From Fen-1258 sp964441505 (GTDB lineage Bacteria > Bacteroidota > Ignavibacteria > Ignavibacteriales > Melioribacteraceae): a stretch of 64,000 nucleotides of DNA. Below, in pieces: positions 39,314 to 47,476 of the stretch. The stretch is taken from contig CAYTUV010000018.1 in the NCBI GenBank assembly GCA_964441505.1, positions 1 to 64,000 on the forward strand. Direction: 5' to 3'. The translations under genes and the position numbers were made by a program. The notes under the pieces were generated by a model. That model was not told the DNA's origin and did no database searches. It saw nothing but the letters and a program-made list of their open reading frames with translations. The first letter of the stretch is position 1, and the number at the start of each line of letters is the position of its first letter.

Positions 39314-40609
39314 GTGAAGAAAATATTTACCTTTTTATTCGTATGTATTCTATTTGTTGGCAATACATTTGCCGGCGGTTTTCATACCGGTACCCAGGGT
39401 GCGAGAGCAATGGGTATGGGTCACGCGTTTGTTGGAATGGCTGCAGATGCATCAGCCATTTATTTTAATCCTGCCGGTTTAACACAATTAAAAGGCATGA
39501 ACATTTTATTGGGTTCAACTTTCATTATGCCAAAAGTTGATTTCACCGGTCCAAACCCTTCAGTAGTAACCGCAACAACCCCTATACCTCCAACGACATC
39601 AACGGTATCAAGAACATTTACTCCAATTAATTTCTATGGAGTTTATGGAATGGAGAATGGACTATCTTTCGGTATTGGTGTTTACAATCCTTATGGACTT
39701 GGTTCAGAGTGGCCATCAAATTGGATTGGAAAATCGTTGGCTGTTAAAACAGAATTAGTAACTTTTTATATAAATCCAACCGTAGCTTACCAGGTATCGG
39801 ATAATTTTTCAATTGGTGTTGGATTTAATTATATCATTTCCAATGTAAAGTTCTATCAAGTAATTGATATACCAACCATTCCTTTGGCACCCGGTGTAAG
39901 TCTTCCTGGCGCTGCAAATGTTGGTGTTAACTTAGAGGGGAATGGCGATGCAGCATACTCCTTCAGTGCAGGATTGCTTTTCAAACCAACTAAAGATCTT
40001 TCATTAGGTGCTTCTTATCGTCATTCCGCAGAAATTACATTTAATGGTGATCTAACATTTACAGGATTAAATGCAAAACCAGCTGGTTTTCCGGTTGGAC
40101 AAGCTGATCTCTTCCCATCCGGACCAGGTGTAGCAAAAATAACAATGCCTTCTGATTTGAGATTTGGTGCATCCTATAATGCTACAGAGGATTTTACTGT
40201 AAATGCAGATATCCAATTTGTTGGCTGGTCAAGTTATAAGGAGCTTGCTGCTAATTTCGAAAAAAACACTGCTGCATGGGCTGATTTGAAATCTGTTAAG
40301 AATTGGGAAAATTCGGTGACATATAGAGTTGGCGCAGAATACCGTATGGATAAGCTTGCTTTAAGAGTGGGATATGTCCGTGATGGATCGCCAATTCCTA
40401 CAAAGTATATGGATCCTTCGCTTCCTGGCAATGATCGTAATGAATATAATGTTGGTGTAGGTTATCAGATCACACAGAATATTCGTGTAGATGCTGCATA
40501 TGAGTACATATCATTTGAAAACGTTGTCACTAATTCAGCAATTCCATTTAACGGGAAGTACAAGAATTCGACAAATATTTTTGGTATTAATTTAGGGTTT
40601 GGTTTTTAA
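39314..40609 (+). CDS. OmpP1/FadL family outer-membrane protein
   Basis: The 431-residue protein starts at GTG after AGGAGG and has a signal peptide (about 1-20). The FadL/TodX family N-terminus follows: GGFHTGTQGARAMGMGHAFV, then DASAIYFNPAGLTQLKG, which forms the plug inside the barrel. Alternating beta strands run to a terminal phenylalanine. Members carry long-chain fatty acids or other hydrophobic compounds across the outer membrane. It is a single gene ended by a strong terminator at 40635-40671. Confidence 0.9.
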   Translation: MKKIFTFLFVCILFVGNTFAGGFHTGTQGARAMGMGHAFVGMAADASAIYFNPAGLTQLKGMNILLGSTFIMPKVDFTGPNPSVVTATTPIPPTTSTVSRTFTPINFYGVYGMENGLSFGIGVYNPYGLGSEWPSNWIGKSLAVKTELVTFYINPTVAYQVSDNFSIGVGFNYIISNVKFYQVIDIPTIPLAPGVSLPGAANVGVNLEGNGDAAYSFSAGLLFKPTKDLSLGASYRHSAEITFNGDLTFTGLNAKPAGFPVGQADLFPSGPGVAKITMPSDLRFGASYNATEDFTVNADIQFVGWSSYKELAANFEKNTAAWADLKSVKNWENSVTYRVGAEYRMDKLALRVGYVRDGSPIPTKYMDPSLPGNDRNEYNVGVGYQITQNIRVDAAYEYISFENVVTNSAIPFNGKYKNSTNIFGINLGFGF

Positions 40610-40634
40610 TTAACTTTTATTGTTTAGAATTATT

Positions 40635-40671
40635 AACCCGCTCTCTGAGAAATCAGTAAGCGGGTTTTTTT
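40635..40671 (+). terminator. Rho-independent terminator after the FadL-like gene
   Basis: An eight-base GC-rich stem (AACCCGCT with AGCGGGTT) with a 16-base loop leads into a run of seven Ts. It lies 26 bases after the FadL-like stop and separates that gene from atpD. Confidence 0.9.
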
Positions 40672-40716
40672 CGCTTACTTGATTTATGCGAGTCCCTTCT
40701 TTCATCTTCAAAATCT

Positions 40717-40745
40717 TTGGAAATCACCCCATTCTTTCATAATTT
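40717..40745 (+). promoter_or_regulatory. Possible sigma70-type promoter for atpDC
   Basis: TTGGAA (40717-40722) and TAATTT (40740-40745) are spaced by 17 bases, in the gap between the upstream terminator and atpD. The atpD ATG is 33 bases further, with AAAGGA as ribosome site. A promoter must exist here because the terminator isolates the pair. Confidence 0.4.
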
Positions 40746-40778
40746 CACACACTAAATTTTGAAATAAAAGGATTAATA

Positions 40779-42188
40779 ATGGCTACTAACGAAGGCGTAA
40801 TTGCCCAAGTAATTGGACCCGTCGTGGATATCGATTTTCAAGACGGATACCTCCCGAAAATTTACAATTCAATCAAAATTCCAAGAAAAAACATAGAGGG
40901 CGTTGATGAGGTCTTGATTGTTGAAGCCCAGCAGCATCTTGGTGAAAATAGAGTTCGTACAGTCGCTATGGATTCAACTGATGGTTTGGTACGCGGTATG
41001 CAGGCAATCGATACAGGCGAACCGATTACAGTGCCGGTTGGACCCGAAACATTGGGCAGACTGATAAATGTTATTGGTGACGGAATTGACGGACTTGGTG
41101 AAATCAAATCTAATAAACGTTATGCTATTCACCGTCACGCTCCGGAATTTGATACTCTTTCCACACGACAGGAGATGTTTGAAACAGGAATAAAAGTTAT
41201 AGATCTTCTCGAACCTTATTCCAAAGGTGGAAAGACAGGTTTATTTGGTGGAGCGGGCGTTGGTAAAACAGTTATCATTCAAGAGTTGATTCATAACATT
41301 GCAAAACAGCACGGCGGTTATTCCGTATTCGCTGGTGTTGGTGAAAGAACCAGAGAGGGAAATGATCTCTGGCTCGAAATGAAAGAGTCCGGTGTATTGC
41401 CCAAAACAGCGCTTGTTTTCGGACAGATGAACGAACCACCGGGAGCCCGTTTAAGAATTGGATTGACAGGTTTAGCAATTGCAGAATATTTCCGGGATGA
41501 AGAAGAACGTGACGTACTGTTGTTTATAGATAACATTTTCCGTTTCACACAAGCAGGTTCTGAAGTATCCGCTTTGTTAGGTCGAATGCCTTCAGCGGTT
41601 GGTTATCAGCCAAACCTTTCATCGGAAATGGGAGAGCTTCAGGAAAGAATTACTTCGACCGATAAAGGATCTATCACATCAGTTCAAGCTATTTATGTTC
41701 CGGCAGATGACTTAACAGATCCCGCACCGGCAACAGCGTTCTCTCACCTTGATGCTACAACAGTATTAAGCCGTCAGATTTCCGAGCTTGGTATATATCC
41801 TGCAGTTGATCCTCTCGATTCCACATCAAGAATTCTTCAGCCTGATATTGTTGGCCAGGAACATTACAATGTTGCTAAACAGGTAAAGGAAATCCTTCAG
41901 TCATATAAAGATTTACAGGACATCATTAATATTCTTGGTATGGATGAACTTTCTGAAGAAGATAAAATTATTGTGCGCCGTGCAAGAAGAATTCAGAGAT
42001 TTTTAAGTCAGCCATTTCACGTCGCTGAGCAGTTCACCGGATTTGCAGGAAAGTATGTGAAGATTGAAGATACGATCAGAAGCTTTAAAGAAATTCTTGA
42101 AGGTAAACATGATAATCTGCCAGAGCAGGCGTTTATGTATGTTGGCACAATTGAAGAAGCCGTTGAAAAAGCAAAAACAATGCAATAA
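40779..42188 (+). CDS. atpD: F1 ATP synthase beta subunit
   Basis: The 469-residue protein is a complete catalytic F1 beta subunit. It has Walker A GGAGVGKT (157-164, K163), the GERTREG arginine/glutamate segment, Walker B DVLLFIDNIFRF and ALLGRMPSAVGYQPNL. It makes or hydrolyses ATP at the alpha-beta interface of the membrane-bound F1Fo complex. Only atpC follows; the alpha, gamma, delta and Fo genes are not in the window. A split operon of this kind is known in Chlorobi and relatives. Confidence 0.98.
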   Translation: MATNEGVIAQVIGPVVDIDFQDGYLPKIYNSIKIPRKNIEGVDEVLIVEAQQHLGENRVRTVAMDSTDGLVRGMQAIDTGEPITVPVGPETLGRLINVIGDGIDGLGEIKSNKRYAIHRHAPEFDTLSTRQEMFETGIKVIDLLEPYSKGGKTGLFGGAGVGKTVIIQELIHNIAKQHGGYSVFAGVGERTREGNDLWLEMKESGVLPKTALVFGQMNEPPGARLRIGLTGLAIAEYFRDEEERDVLLFIDNIFRFTQAGSEVSALLGRMPSAVGYQPNLSSEMGELQERITSTDKGSITSVQAIYVPADDLTDPAPATAFSHLDATTVLSRQISELGIYPAVDPLDSTSRILQPDIVGQEHYNVAKQVKEILQSYKDLQDIINILGMDELSEEDKIIVRRARRIQRFLSQPFHVAEQFTGFAGKYVKIEDTIRSFKEILEGKHDNLPEQAFMYVGTIEEAVEKAKTMQ

Positions 42189-42228
42189 ACCTAAGGTTCA
42201 TAAATAATCCGGAGATGTTCAAATCATA

Positions 42229-42639
42229 ATGAAAGAAATTTTTGTCGAAATAATTACTCCGTCAAAAAGTGCTTACAAGGGACATGTAATTTCCATTACA
42301 GTCCCCGGAACAATGGGAAATTTTCAGGTGTTGTTTAATCACGCACCAATATTGAGTTCTCTTGAAATCGGGAAAATTTTGATTGAAGACGCAACCGGAC
42401 AGCATATTGAGTTTGCCACCAGCGGTGGTACTGTGGAGATGAGAGATAATAAAGTTTTAATTCTTGCCGATAGTGTTGAAACTGCGGAAGAGATTGATGT
42501 GGAACGCGCCAAGAGATCTCTTGAACGTGCGAAAGAAAGATTGGCTACCAGAGGTAAAGGTGATGTTGATATTATACGCGCTGAACTTGCTCTTCAACGT
42601 GCGATGAACAGAATGAAATTTGTGAATGCGAGTCATTAA
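42229..42639 (+). CDS. atpC: F1 ATP synthase epsilon subunit
   Basis: The 136-residue protein has the N-terminal beta-sandwich (ITPSKSAYKGHVISITVPG, then MGNFQVLFNHAP) and a C-terminal helical hairpin rich in Arg, Glu and Ala (about 90-130). This is the epsilon subunit that links the rotor to F1 and can inhibit ATP hydrolysis. It follows atpD by 40 bases, and a terminator closes the operon shortly downstream. Confidence 0.95.
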   Translation: MKEIFVEIITPSKSAYKGHVISITVPGTMGNFQVLFNHAPILSSLEIGKILIEDATGQHIEFATSGGTVEMRDNKVLILADSVETAEEIDVERAKRSLERAKERLATRGKGDVDIIRAELALQRAMNRMKFVNASH

Positions 42640-42664
42640 CGATTAGTTGTTAGTATCAAGTTTG

Positions 42665-42690
42665 AATCCCGCTTCGTGTGGGATTTTTTT
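42665..42690 (+). terminator. Rho-independent terminator after atpC
   Basis: The stem AATCCCGC/GTGGGATT (one G-T pair) with a TTCG-type loop is followed by seven Ts. It lies 25 bases after the atpC stop and ends the atpDC transcript. Confidence 0.88.
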
Positions 42691-42745
42691 ACCTTCGGCT
42701 TTACTTTTTCCTCTTTCCCAAGAAAAACAATCAAATTAATATTCA

Positions 42746-42830
42746 ATAGAACGCAGATGACACTGATTAAACGGATTTATACAGATAAAATCCGCGATGG
42801 TCCGCCTCATCTGTGTAATCCGTGTTCTAT
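42746..42830. repeat. Imperfect palindromic repeat of the AACGC-GAT-ACAC-GAT type
   Basis: The left arm begins ATAGAACGCAGATGACAC at 42746. Its imperfect complement CATCTGTGTAATCCGTGTTCTAT ends at 42830, with an inner ACGGATTTAT/ATAAAATCCG pair. Arms of about 23 bases differ at a handful of sites, as in an ageing non-coding palindromic repeat. Similar GAACACGGAT...-type palindromes are common between genes in Bacteroidota/Chlorobi genomes. It sits in the convergent gap between atpC and the superoxide dismutase gene. Confidence 0.65.
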
Positions 42831-42907
42831 TTCTCTAATCATTTTTTCTTAATCTCTTAGTTGATAACATTGCCTCACCAAGATAGTGAGATTGGTTTTA
42901 GCAATAT

Positions 42908-43630
42908 TTATTTTACAGATGCAAATCTCTTTGCAACTTCATCCCAGTTCACAACATTCCACCATGATGCAATGTAATCCGGTCTGCGGTTTTGATAATG
43001 CAGATAGTATGCATGTTCCCATACATCAAGAGTTAAAAGTGGTGTGCCTTTAACTTCGGAAAGATCCATCAAAGGATTGTCTTGATTAGGAGTAGATGTC
43101 ACGACAAGTTTTCCACCAGAATAAACTAACCATGCCCAACCTGAACCGAAACGTGTTGCACCAGCCGCCGAAAATAGTTCTTTGAATTTATCGAAAGAAC
43201 CGAATGTGCTGTTCATTGCATCTGCAAGTGCGCCTGTTGGCTGTCCGCCTTTATTTGGACCCATTACCTGCCAGAAGATATTATGATTAAACACTCCGCC
43301 GCCATTATTTCTTACTGCTGCAGGTGCTTTAGAAATGTTCATAAAAATGTCTTCTAAAAATTTTCCCTCGAGTTCGGTACCTTCTACAGCTTTGTTGAGA
43401 TTGTTAACATAAGCAGCATGGTGTTTGTCGTGATGAATTTCCATTGTACGAGCATCGATATGCGGTTCCAAAGCATCGAATGCATATGGCAACGGCATCA
43501 ACTCAAATTTACTCATTGTGTTACTCCTGTCTAATGATTGATTTATTTTATTTGTTATCGCATCCATTTTTTTTAGACCGCCGGCAATAGTGAATATACC
43601 GAGCGATGCAAGAAATTTTTTTCTGTCCAT
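42908..43630 (-). CDS. sod: Fe/Mn superoxide dismutase with optional N-terminal leader
   Basis: The enzyme converts superoxide to hydrogen peroxide and oxygen. The domain from residue 39 on is complete, with metal ligands in EIHHDKHHAAYVNN, NHNIFW, DVWEHAYYLHY and the NQDNPL segment typical of Mn-preferring or cambialistic enzymes. There are two credible starts. The ATG at 43630 (240 residues) lies one base after the upstream stop with GGAG six bases before it, and adds a leader MDRKKFLASLGIFTIAGG resembling a Tat-like export signal with RK instead of RR. The ATG at 43516 gives the canonical 202-residue cytoplasmic enzyme and has a strong AGGAG site. The longer form is annotated; both may be made. 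Confidence 0.92.
   Translation of the reverse strand: MDRKKFLASLGIFTIAGGLKKMDAITNKINQSLDRSNTMSKFELMPLPYAFDALEPHIDARTMEIHHDKHHAAYVNNLNKAVEGTELEGKFLEDIFMNISKAPAAVRNNGGGVFNHNIFWQVMGPNKGGQPTGALADAMNSTFGSFDKFKELFSAAGATRFGSGWAWLVYSGGKLVVTSTPNQDNPLMDLSEVKGTPLLTLDVWEHAYYLHYQNRRPDYIASWWNVVNWDEVAKRFASVK
43524..43528 (-). promoter_or_regulatory. Internal ribosome binding site of the short superoxide dismutase
   Basis: On the minus strand AGGAG stands eight bases before the ATG at 43516, which opens the canonical MSKFELMPLPYAF start. A strong site inside an already open frame is unusual and supports separate initiation of a leaderless form. Confidence 0.5.
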
Positions 43631-43631
43631 T

Positions 43632-44006
43632 TTATACTCCGAATGATTCGCCGCAGCCGCAGGTCTTGGTTGCATTTGGATTGCTAAAGACAAATCCTTT
43701 GCCGTTTAGTCCGTCGCTAAAATCGAGAATTGTACCGGAAAGGTAAAACAAACTTTTACCGTCAACGAATAGTCTGATGCCGTCTTTTTCAATAACTGTA
43801 TCGCCATCTTTAGTTTCGCCGTCAAACCCTATTTGGTAGGTCATACCGGAACAGCCGCCGCCCTTAACACCAATGCGCAGAGCATGTTCTTCCGGAACAT
43901 TGTTCTCTTTTTTAATACGTTTTACTTGCTTGATTGCTTTTTCAGTAATGTCTATTTCGCTTTTATCTTCTGTAAATGTTGGCTGAAGATTTTCCTGTAG
44001 ACTCAT
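43632..44006 (-). CDS. A-type iron-sulfur carrier (HesB/IscA/ErpA family)
   Basis: The 124-residue protein has the three conserved cysteines of A-type carriers: C52 in GGGCSG and C116/C118 in CGCG. It carries Fe-S clusters to target enzymes in the cytoplasm. It has an extra N-terminal stretch of about 18 charged residues. An AAAGGA ribosome site precedes the ATG. It lies directly upstream of the superoxide dismutase gene (one base between stop and start), linking Fe-S biogenesis with oxidative stress defence. The ErpA, IscA and SufA subtypes cannot be told apart here. Confidence 0.93.
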   Translation of the reverse strand: MSLQENLQPTFTEDKSEIDITEKAIKQVKRIKKENNVPEEHALRIGVKGGGCSGMTYQIGFDGETKDGDTVIEKDGIRLFVDGKSLFYLSGTILDFSDGLNGKGFVFSNPNATKTCGCGESFGV

Positions 44007-44051
44007 TGTGAATCCTTTCTTTCATTAATTCTGTGTTACAACCTCATCTGA

Positions 44052-44327
44052 TTATATAACACTCTTCTCGAAAGAAAAATTCACTTTCCAGGCATTATTA
44101 GACATTTTTTTTAATTGACCATCGTTTTCCATCTGCTTTATAAATTCTTGAGCAATTTTCTCAGCTTCTGAATATTTGATTTTCTTATTCTTCTTCTCTA
44201 AAAAGCTCTTAACTGCATACTGAATATCTCTGAAGAAAATATTTGAATTATGATAGACATTATACTTTTCCTTCATAAAGTTGAAAAATATTGTCTTGTT
44301 CAAAGAAAGTTCATTGAGATAATCCAT
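44052..44327 (-). CDS. Small protein of unknown function
   Basis: This 91-residue leftward protein is mostly helical and lysine-rich, with no signal peptide, membrane segment or cysteine. The pattern (SEAEKIAQEFIKQMENDG then LKKMSNNAWKVNF) suggests a small compact helical domain ending in a beta strand, perhaps winged-helix-like, but I recognise no family. A GGCGGA-like site precedes the ATG. It lies 45 bases upstream of the Fe-S carrier gene and may share its transcript. Confidence 0.55.
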   Translation of the reverse strand: MDYLNELSLNKTIFFNFMKEKYNVYHNSNIFFRDIQYAVKSFLEKKNKKIKYSEAEKIAQEFIKQMENDGQLKKMSNNAWKVNFSFEKSVI

Positions 44328-44617
44328 GGTATCATCCGCCTTTTTTGATTAAAGAATTGTTTTTCACTGTTGAGTAGGGCATGAGCTGTAATTAATTGTA
44401 TTTCAAAGTTGCCCACAGAAAGATACGAAACCAGCGGTTTATATGGGTTAAGCAAAGTGCAGATTCTCAACTTGCATTTAAAATTAGTGGGTGTTCCGAA
44501 TTCAGACCTCTCACCCCCGTGCTACTGCTTCTCTGCAAAAGTTAATTCGCCAAAATGTATTTAATCAGTATATTAAGAAAGATATTTCTTTTCATTTATT
44601 ATTCATTTGGATCGAAT

Positions 44618-45082
44618 ATGAAACCAACTAAATATTTTTTTGCTTTACTTCTAAGCGGAATCGCATTCATTTCCTGCTCCACTTCTAAGGAGTCGACCAC
44701 TAATGAGATGAAGAAGGAACCGGAAATTTTAGTTTTTGATGAAGTGAAACAGCCGGACTCAGTGAAAGTTGAAATTCCTAAACCGGCCGAAACGGAGCCA
44801 GCAGTTAAGCCTCCGGAAATGGTAAAAGAAACAATTAAACCTGTTACAAAGAAATTTATCCTTCAAGTTGGGGCATTTACAACTCAGGAACGTGCACAGA
44901 TATTTGTAAAAGAAAATCAGCCGAAGATTGCTTATTTGATGAGTATAACGTTGCGTGAATCCGATAAATATTACGTGGTACGACTTCAGCCCTTCGAGAC
45001 GAGAGAGAATGCCGAGACGGTTAGAAATAGCATCTGGCAGATTCCTGCTTTCAAAGATGCATTTATAATTACACTTGAGTAG
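44618..45082 (+). CDS. SPOR-domain lipoprotein
   Basis: The 154-residue protein has a lipoprotein signal (lipobox FISC near residue 20), a Pro/Glu/Lys-rich linker (about 25-80) and a C-terminal SPOR domain (about 82-154, FILQVGAFTTQERAQIFVK). SPOR domains bind denuded peptidoglycan glycans at division sites. It is probably an outer-membrane lipoprotein reaching the wall. The ATG at 44618 is chosen because it places the signal peptide at the N-terminus; an in-frame upstream ATG at 44555 would bury it. The 290 bases before it contain nothing I recognise. Confidence 0.82.
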   Translation: MKPTKYFFALLLSGIAFISCSTSKESTTNEMKKEPEILVFDEVKQPDSVKVEIPKPAETEPAVKPPEMVKETIKPVTKKFILQVGAFTTQERAQIFVKENQPKIAYLMSITLRESDKYYVVRLQPFETRENAETVRNSIWQIPAFKDAFIITLE

Positions 45083-45140
45083 AAGATGAGTGCGGTAATT
45101 CAAAATATACTTCTAATCACCTTACGCACTTTTGTAATTT

Positions 45141-45204
45141 CTTAGTGTCTTCGAGACTTTGTGGCAACATTAATTGTCTAAAAAATAGCCACAACGGCAC
45201 AAAG
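45141..45204. repeat. Decayed palindromic repeat (CTTAGTGTCTT...CACAAAG type)
   Basis: The left arm CTTAGTGTCTT...TGTGGC (interrupted by about eight extra bases) faces the right arm GCCACAACGGCACAAAG. The inner TTGTGGC/GCCACAA pair is closed by an AT-rich loop. This resembles the CTTTGTG-CC-TTTGTGGC palindromes frequent in intergenic DNA of Bacteroidota/Chlorobi, here with mutations. No coding role is seen. It lies in the gap before ssb. Confidence 0.55.
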
Positions 45205-45345
45205 TAATATTCAAGAAATGCTTTGGCTTGTATAACGTGTGTTTGTAACTTATCTGAAGAAGTTAATCTATTCGGTATTTGTAATTTCAATGAATAATGA
45301 TAAATTTAGAGTGGAAAACATTTCTAACAAACAAAGGTGGTTAAC

Positions 45346-45780
45346 TTGGCATTTTCACTAAACAAAGTGATGCTGATAGGTAATCTTGGAAATGATGCGG
45401 AAACACGCTTCACTACAAATAATTTGTCTGTCACATCTTTTTCTGTTGCTACATCAAACAGTTATAAAGGTAAAGACGGCAATTGGGTGAACGAAACAAC
45501 TTGGCACAACGTCGTTTCTTTTAACATTCCGGATTTTTACAAAGAATCTCTTAAAAAAGGTAAAAAGTTTTATGTAGAAGGACGTATTCAGAAGAGGGAC
45601 TATACTGATAAAGAAGGTGTTAAAAGATATATAACCGAAATAGTTTCGGAGAAGCTTATTCCTCTGGAAGGTAGAGAAGGCGGCGGTGAAGGATATAGTA
45701 ACAGCGAAAGATCAGGTAGTTTCTCCGCACCTGAACCGGATGTAGCTGCATCAGGACCAGATGATGATCTTCCGTTTTAA
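45346..45780 (+). CDS. ssb: Single-stranded DNA-binding protein
   Basis: The 144-residue SSB has the OB-fold pattern (LNKVMLIGNLGNDAETRFT; FSVATSNSY; WHNVVSF; YVEGRIQKRDY), a glycine/serine-rich linker and the acidic C-terminal tip DDDLPF that recruits repair and replication proteins. The likely start is TTG at 45346, because AAAGGTGG sits just upstream of it. A GTG at 45337 overlaps that ribosome site. The next gene is a GldE/CorC-like protein, an order also known from Bacteroidota. Confidence 0.95.
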   Translation: MAFSLNKVMLIGNLGNDAETRFTTNNLSVTSFSVATSNSYKGKDGNWVNETTWHNVVSFNIPDFYKESLKKGKKFYVEGRIQKRDYTDKEGVKRYITEIVSEKLIPLEGREGGGEGYSNSERSGSFSAPEPDVAASGPDDDLPF

Positions 45781-45814
45781 TCTGATTGTTGAACAAGGTA
45801 GGATAAAAGATTAG

Positions 45815-47095
45815 TTGGACTATAGTCTGTATTCAAAATTATTGCTTTTGCTGATCTGTTTATTATTCTCTGCTTTTTTTTCGAGTTCTGAAGTTGCACT
45901 GTTTTCTTTTGATAAGAAGAAAATCCGGGAATTCAAAAAGAAACACCGGATAATAGGCGGGTATATTCAGCTCCTCCTGGAAAATCCTAAAAGACTGCTG
46001 GTGACAATACTTCTTGGTAATACTATTGTAAATGTTGCTGCATCGATTATATCTGTTTTGATTGCACTTCAGTTGGCTCTCGCATTTAAAGTATCTGAAG
46101 AACTAGCCCTGATAGTCCAAATTGCACTGGTGAGCACGCTGATTCTTCTTTTTGGAGAAACTACTCCTAAACTCTGGGCGCAAAAATATCCTACTCAAGT
46201 TGCCAGGTTGGCGGCCATACCTCTTTATTGGATCAGTATTTTACTTTACCCTGTTTCAAAAATATTGACGGATTTTTTAAAATTCCTTACCTCTAAAATT
46301 ACATTTGACAAATCGAAATCAGTCCTTCAAGGTGTTGAAATAACAGATTTGGCAGATTTAAGCATAGAGCAAGGAACTATAGAAGAAGGTGAACATGGAC
46401 TTATTCATGGCATAGTTTCTTTTAAGACTGTAACTGCTCGTGAAATTATGACTCCTCGTGTTGATATCACTTCAGTTTCGGTGGAGGATAGTTTTGATGA
46501 GTTGATGAATATTATAAATGAGTCCGGACACAGCAGAATTCCTCTATATGAAAACAGTCTCGATAAAATTATTGGCATTATTTACGCTAAAGATCTTCTC
46601 CCGTTTCTTAAGAATCCCGAATCAAGAAAGACACTCTCAATAAGAAGTATTGTCAGAGAGGCTTTGTTCGTACCTGAAACAAAATTAATTAATGAACTCC
46701 TTCATGAATTTCAGGATAAAAACATGCATCTTGGAATTGTAGTTGATGAATATGGCGGTACTGCTGGACTAATATCTCTAGAAGACATACTTGAGGAAAT
46801 TGTTGGCGAAATTCGTGATGAATATGATAAGGAAGAGACCGAAATATTAAAGCTGAATGAATTCAGTTATCAAATACTCGGAAAGGTTTCAATCGATGAA
46901 CTTAACGAACTTCTCGGCCAGGATTATTCTTCTGAGAATGATGATTATGATACTGTAGGCGGATTCATTTTTAATCAGGCAGGTAGCATTCCTCAGCAAG
47001 GTTTTCATTTTATTCACAATAACTATAAATTTACTGTAAAAGAAGTCGTCAACAAACGCATTAATAAAGTGCTGGTAGAAAAAATTTCCGGTTAA
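45815..47095 (+). CDS. CNNM/HlyC/CorC family membrane protein (GldE-like)
   Basis: A 426-residue protein with a DUF21/CNNM membrane domain (about 1-185, opening LLICLLFSAFFSSSEVALFS). A CBS pair follows at about 200-330 (GHSRIPLYENSLDKIIGIIY) and a C-terminal CorC/HlyC transporter-associated domain at about 345-426 (YDTVGGFIFNQAG). The family is tied to Mg2+/Co2+ efflux. In Bacteroidota the GldE member affects gliding. The position after ssb matches the ssb-gldE order of that phylum. Translation starts at TTG. No other gliding gene is in the window, so the motility link is tentative. Confidence 0.85.
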   Translation: MDYSLYSKLLLLLICLLFSAFFSSSEVALFSFDKKKIREFKKKHRIIGGYIQLLLENPKRLLVTILLGNTIVNVAASIISVLIALQLALAFKVSEELALIVQIALVSTLILLFGETTPKLWAQKYPTQVARLAAIPLYWISILLYPVSKILTDFLKFLTSKITFDKSKSVLQGVEITDLADLSIEQGTIEEGEHGLIHGIVSFKTVTAREIMTPRVDITSVSVEDSFDELMNIINESGHSRIPLYENSLDKIIGIIYAKDLLPFLKNPESRKTLSIRSIVREALFVPETKLINELLHEFQDKNMHLGIVVDEYGGTAGLISLEDILEEIVGEIRDEYDKEETEILKLNEFSYQILGKVSIDELNELLGQDYSSENDDYDTVGGFIFNQAGSIPQQGFHFIHNNYKFTVKEVVNKRINKVLVEKISG

Positions 47096-47104
47096 GAGTT
47101 GCTG

Positions 47105-47476
47105 ATGAAAAAAGGTTGCTTCATAACTTCAGTAGTATTGTTCACTCTCGTAGTAGGGATTGTTGTCTATGTTGTTAAATACAAAAAAAATTTCTTTAAG
47201 GAATATTCAAAAAGTACAGTTCTGGATATGGCTGTTAACGAATTTGACAAGAATCTAACTAAAGTAAAAGCATCCCTATATAGGGATTCATTGCGATTTG
47301 AGATCCACAATTTCTTCAAACAGGCAGAAAATGTTTCTTTCGATTCAGCGATTAGCAGAATTGAAGACGTTATGAATGAAGCAAAGCATATTTCTCGTGA
47401 CAGGAGGATAGACTCCCTCGATTTTAATAATTTTAAAAAATATTTAGCACGCTATGAAAGATCAAAGAAAAACTGA
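47105..47476 (+). CDS. Single-pass membrane protein of unknown function
   Basis: The 123-residue product has one N-terminal transmembrane helix (about 4-26) and a charged, helical periplasmic or cytoplasmic part. No family is recognised. It starts at ATG 47105 (a TTG lies two codons upstream) and ends 23 bases inside the MlaD-like gene, so it is coupled to that gene and may be a partner in the same lipid-transport or envelope function. Confidence 0.6.
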   Translation: MKKGCFITSVVLFTLVVGIVVYVVKYKKNFFKEYSKSTVLDMAVNEFDKNLTKVKASLYRDSLRFEIHNFFKQAENVSFDSAISRIEDVMNEAKHISRDRRIDSLDFNNFKKYLARYERSKKN

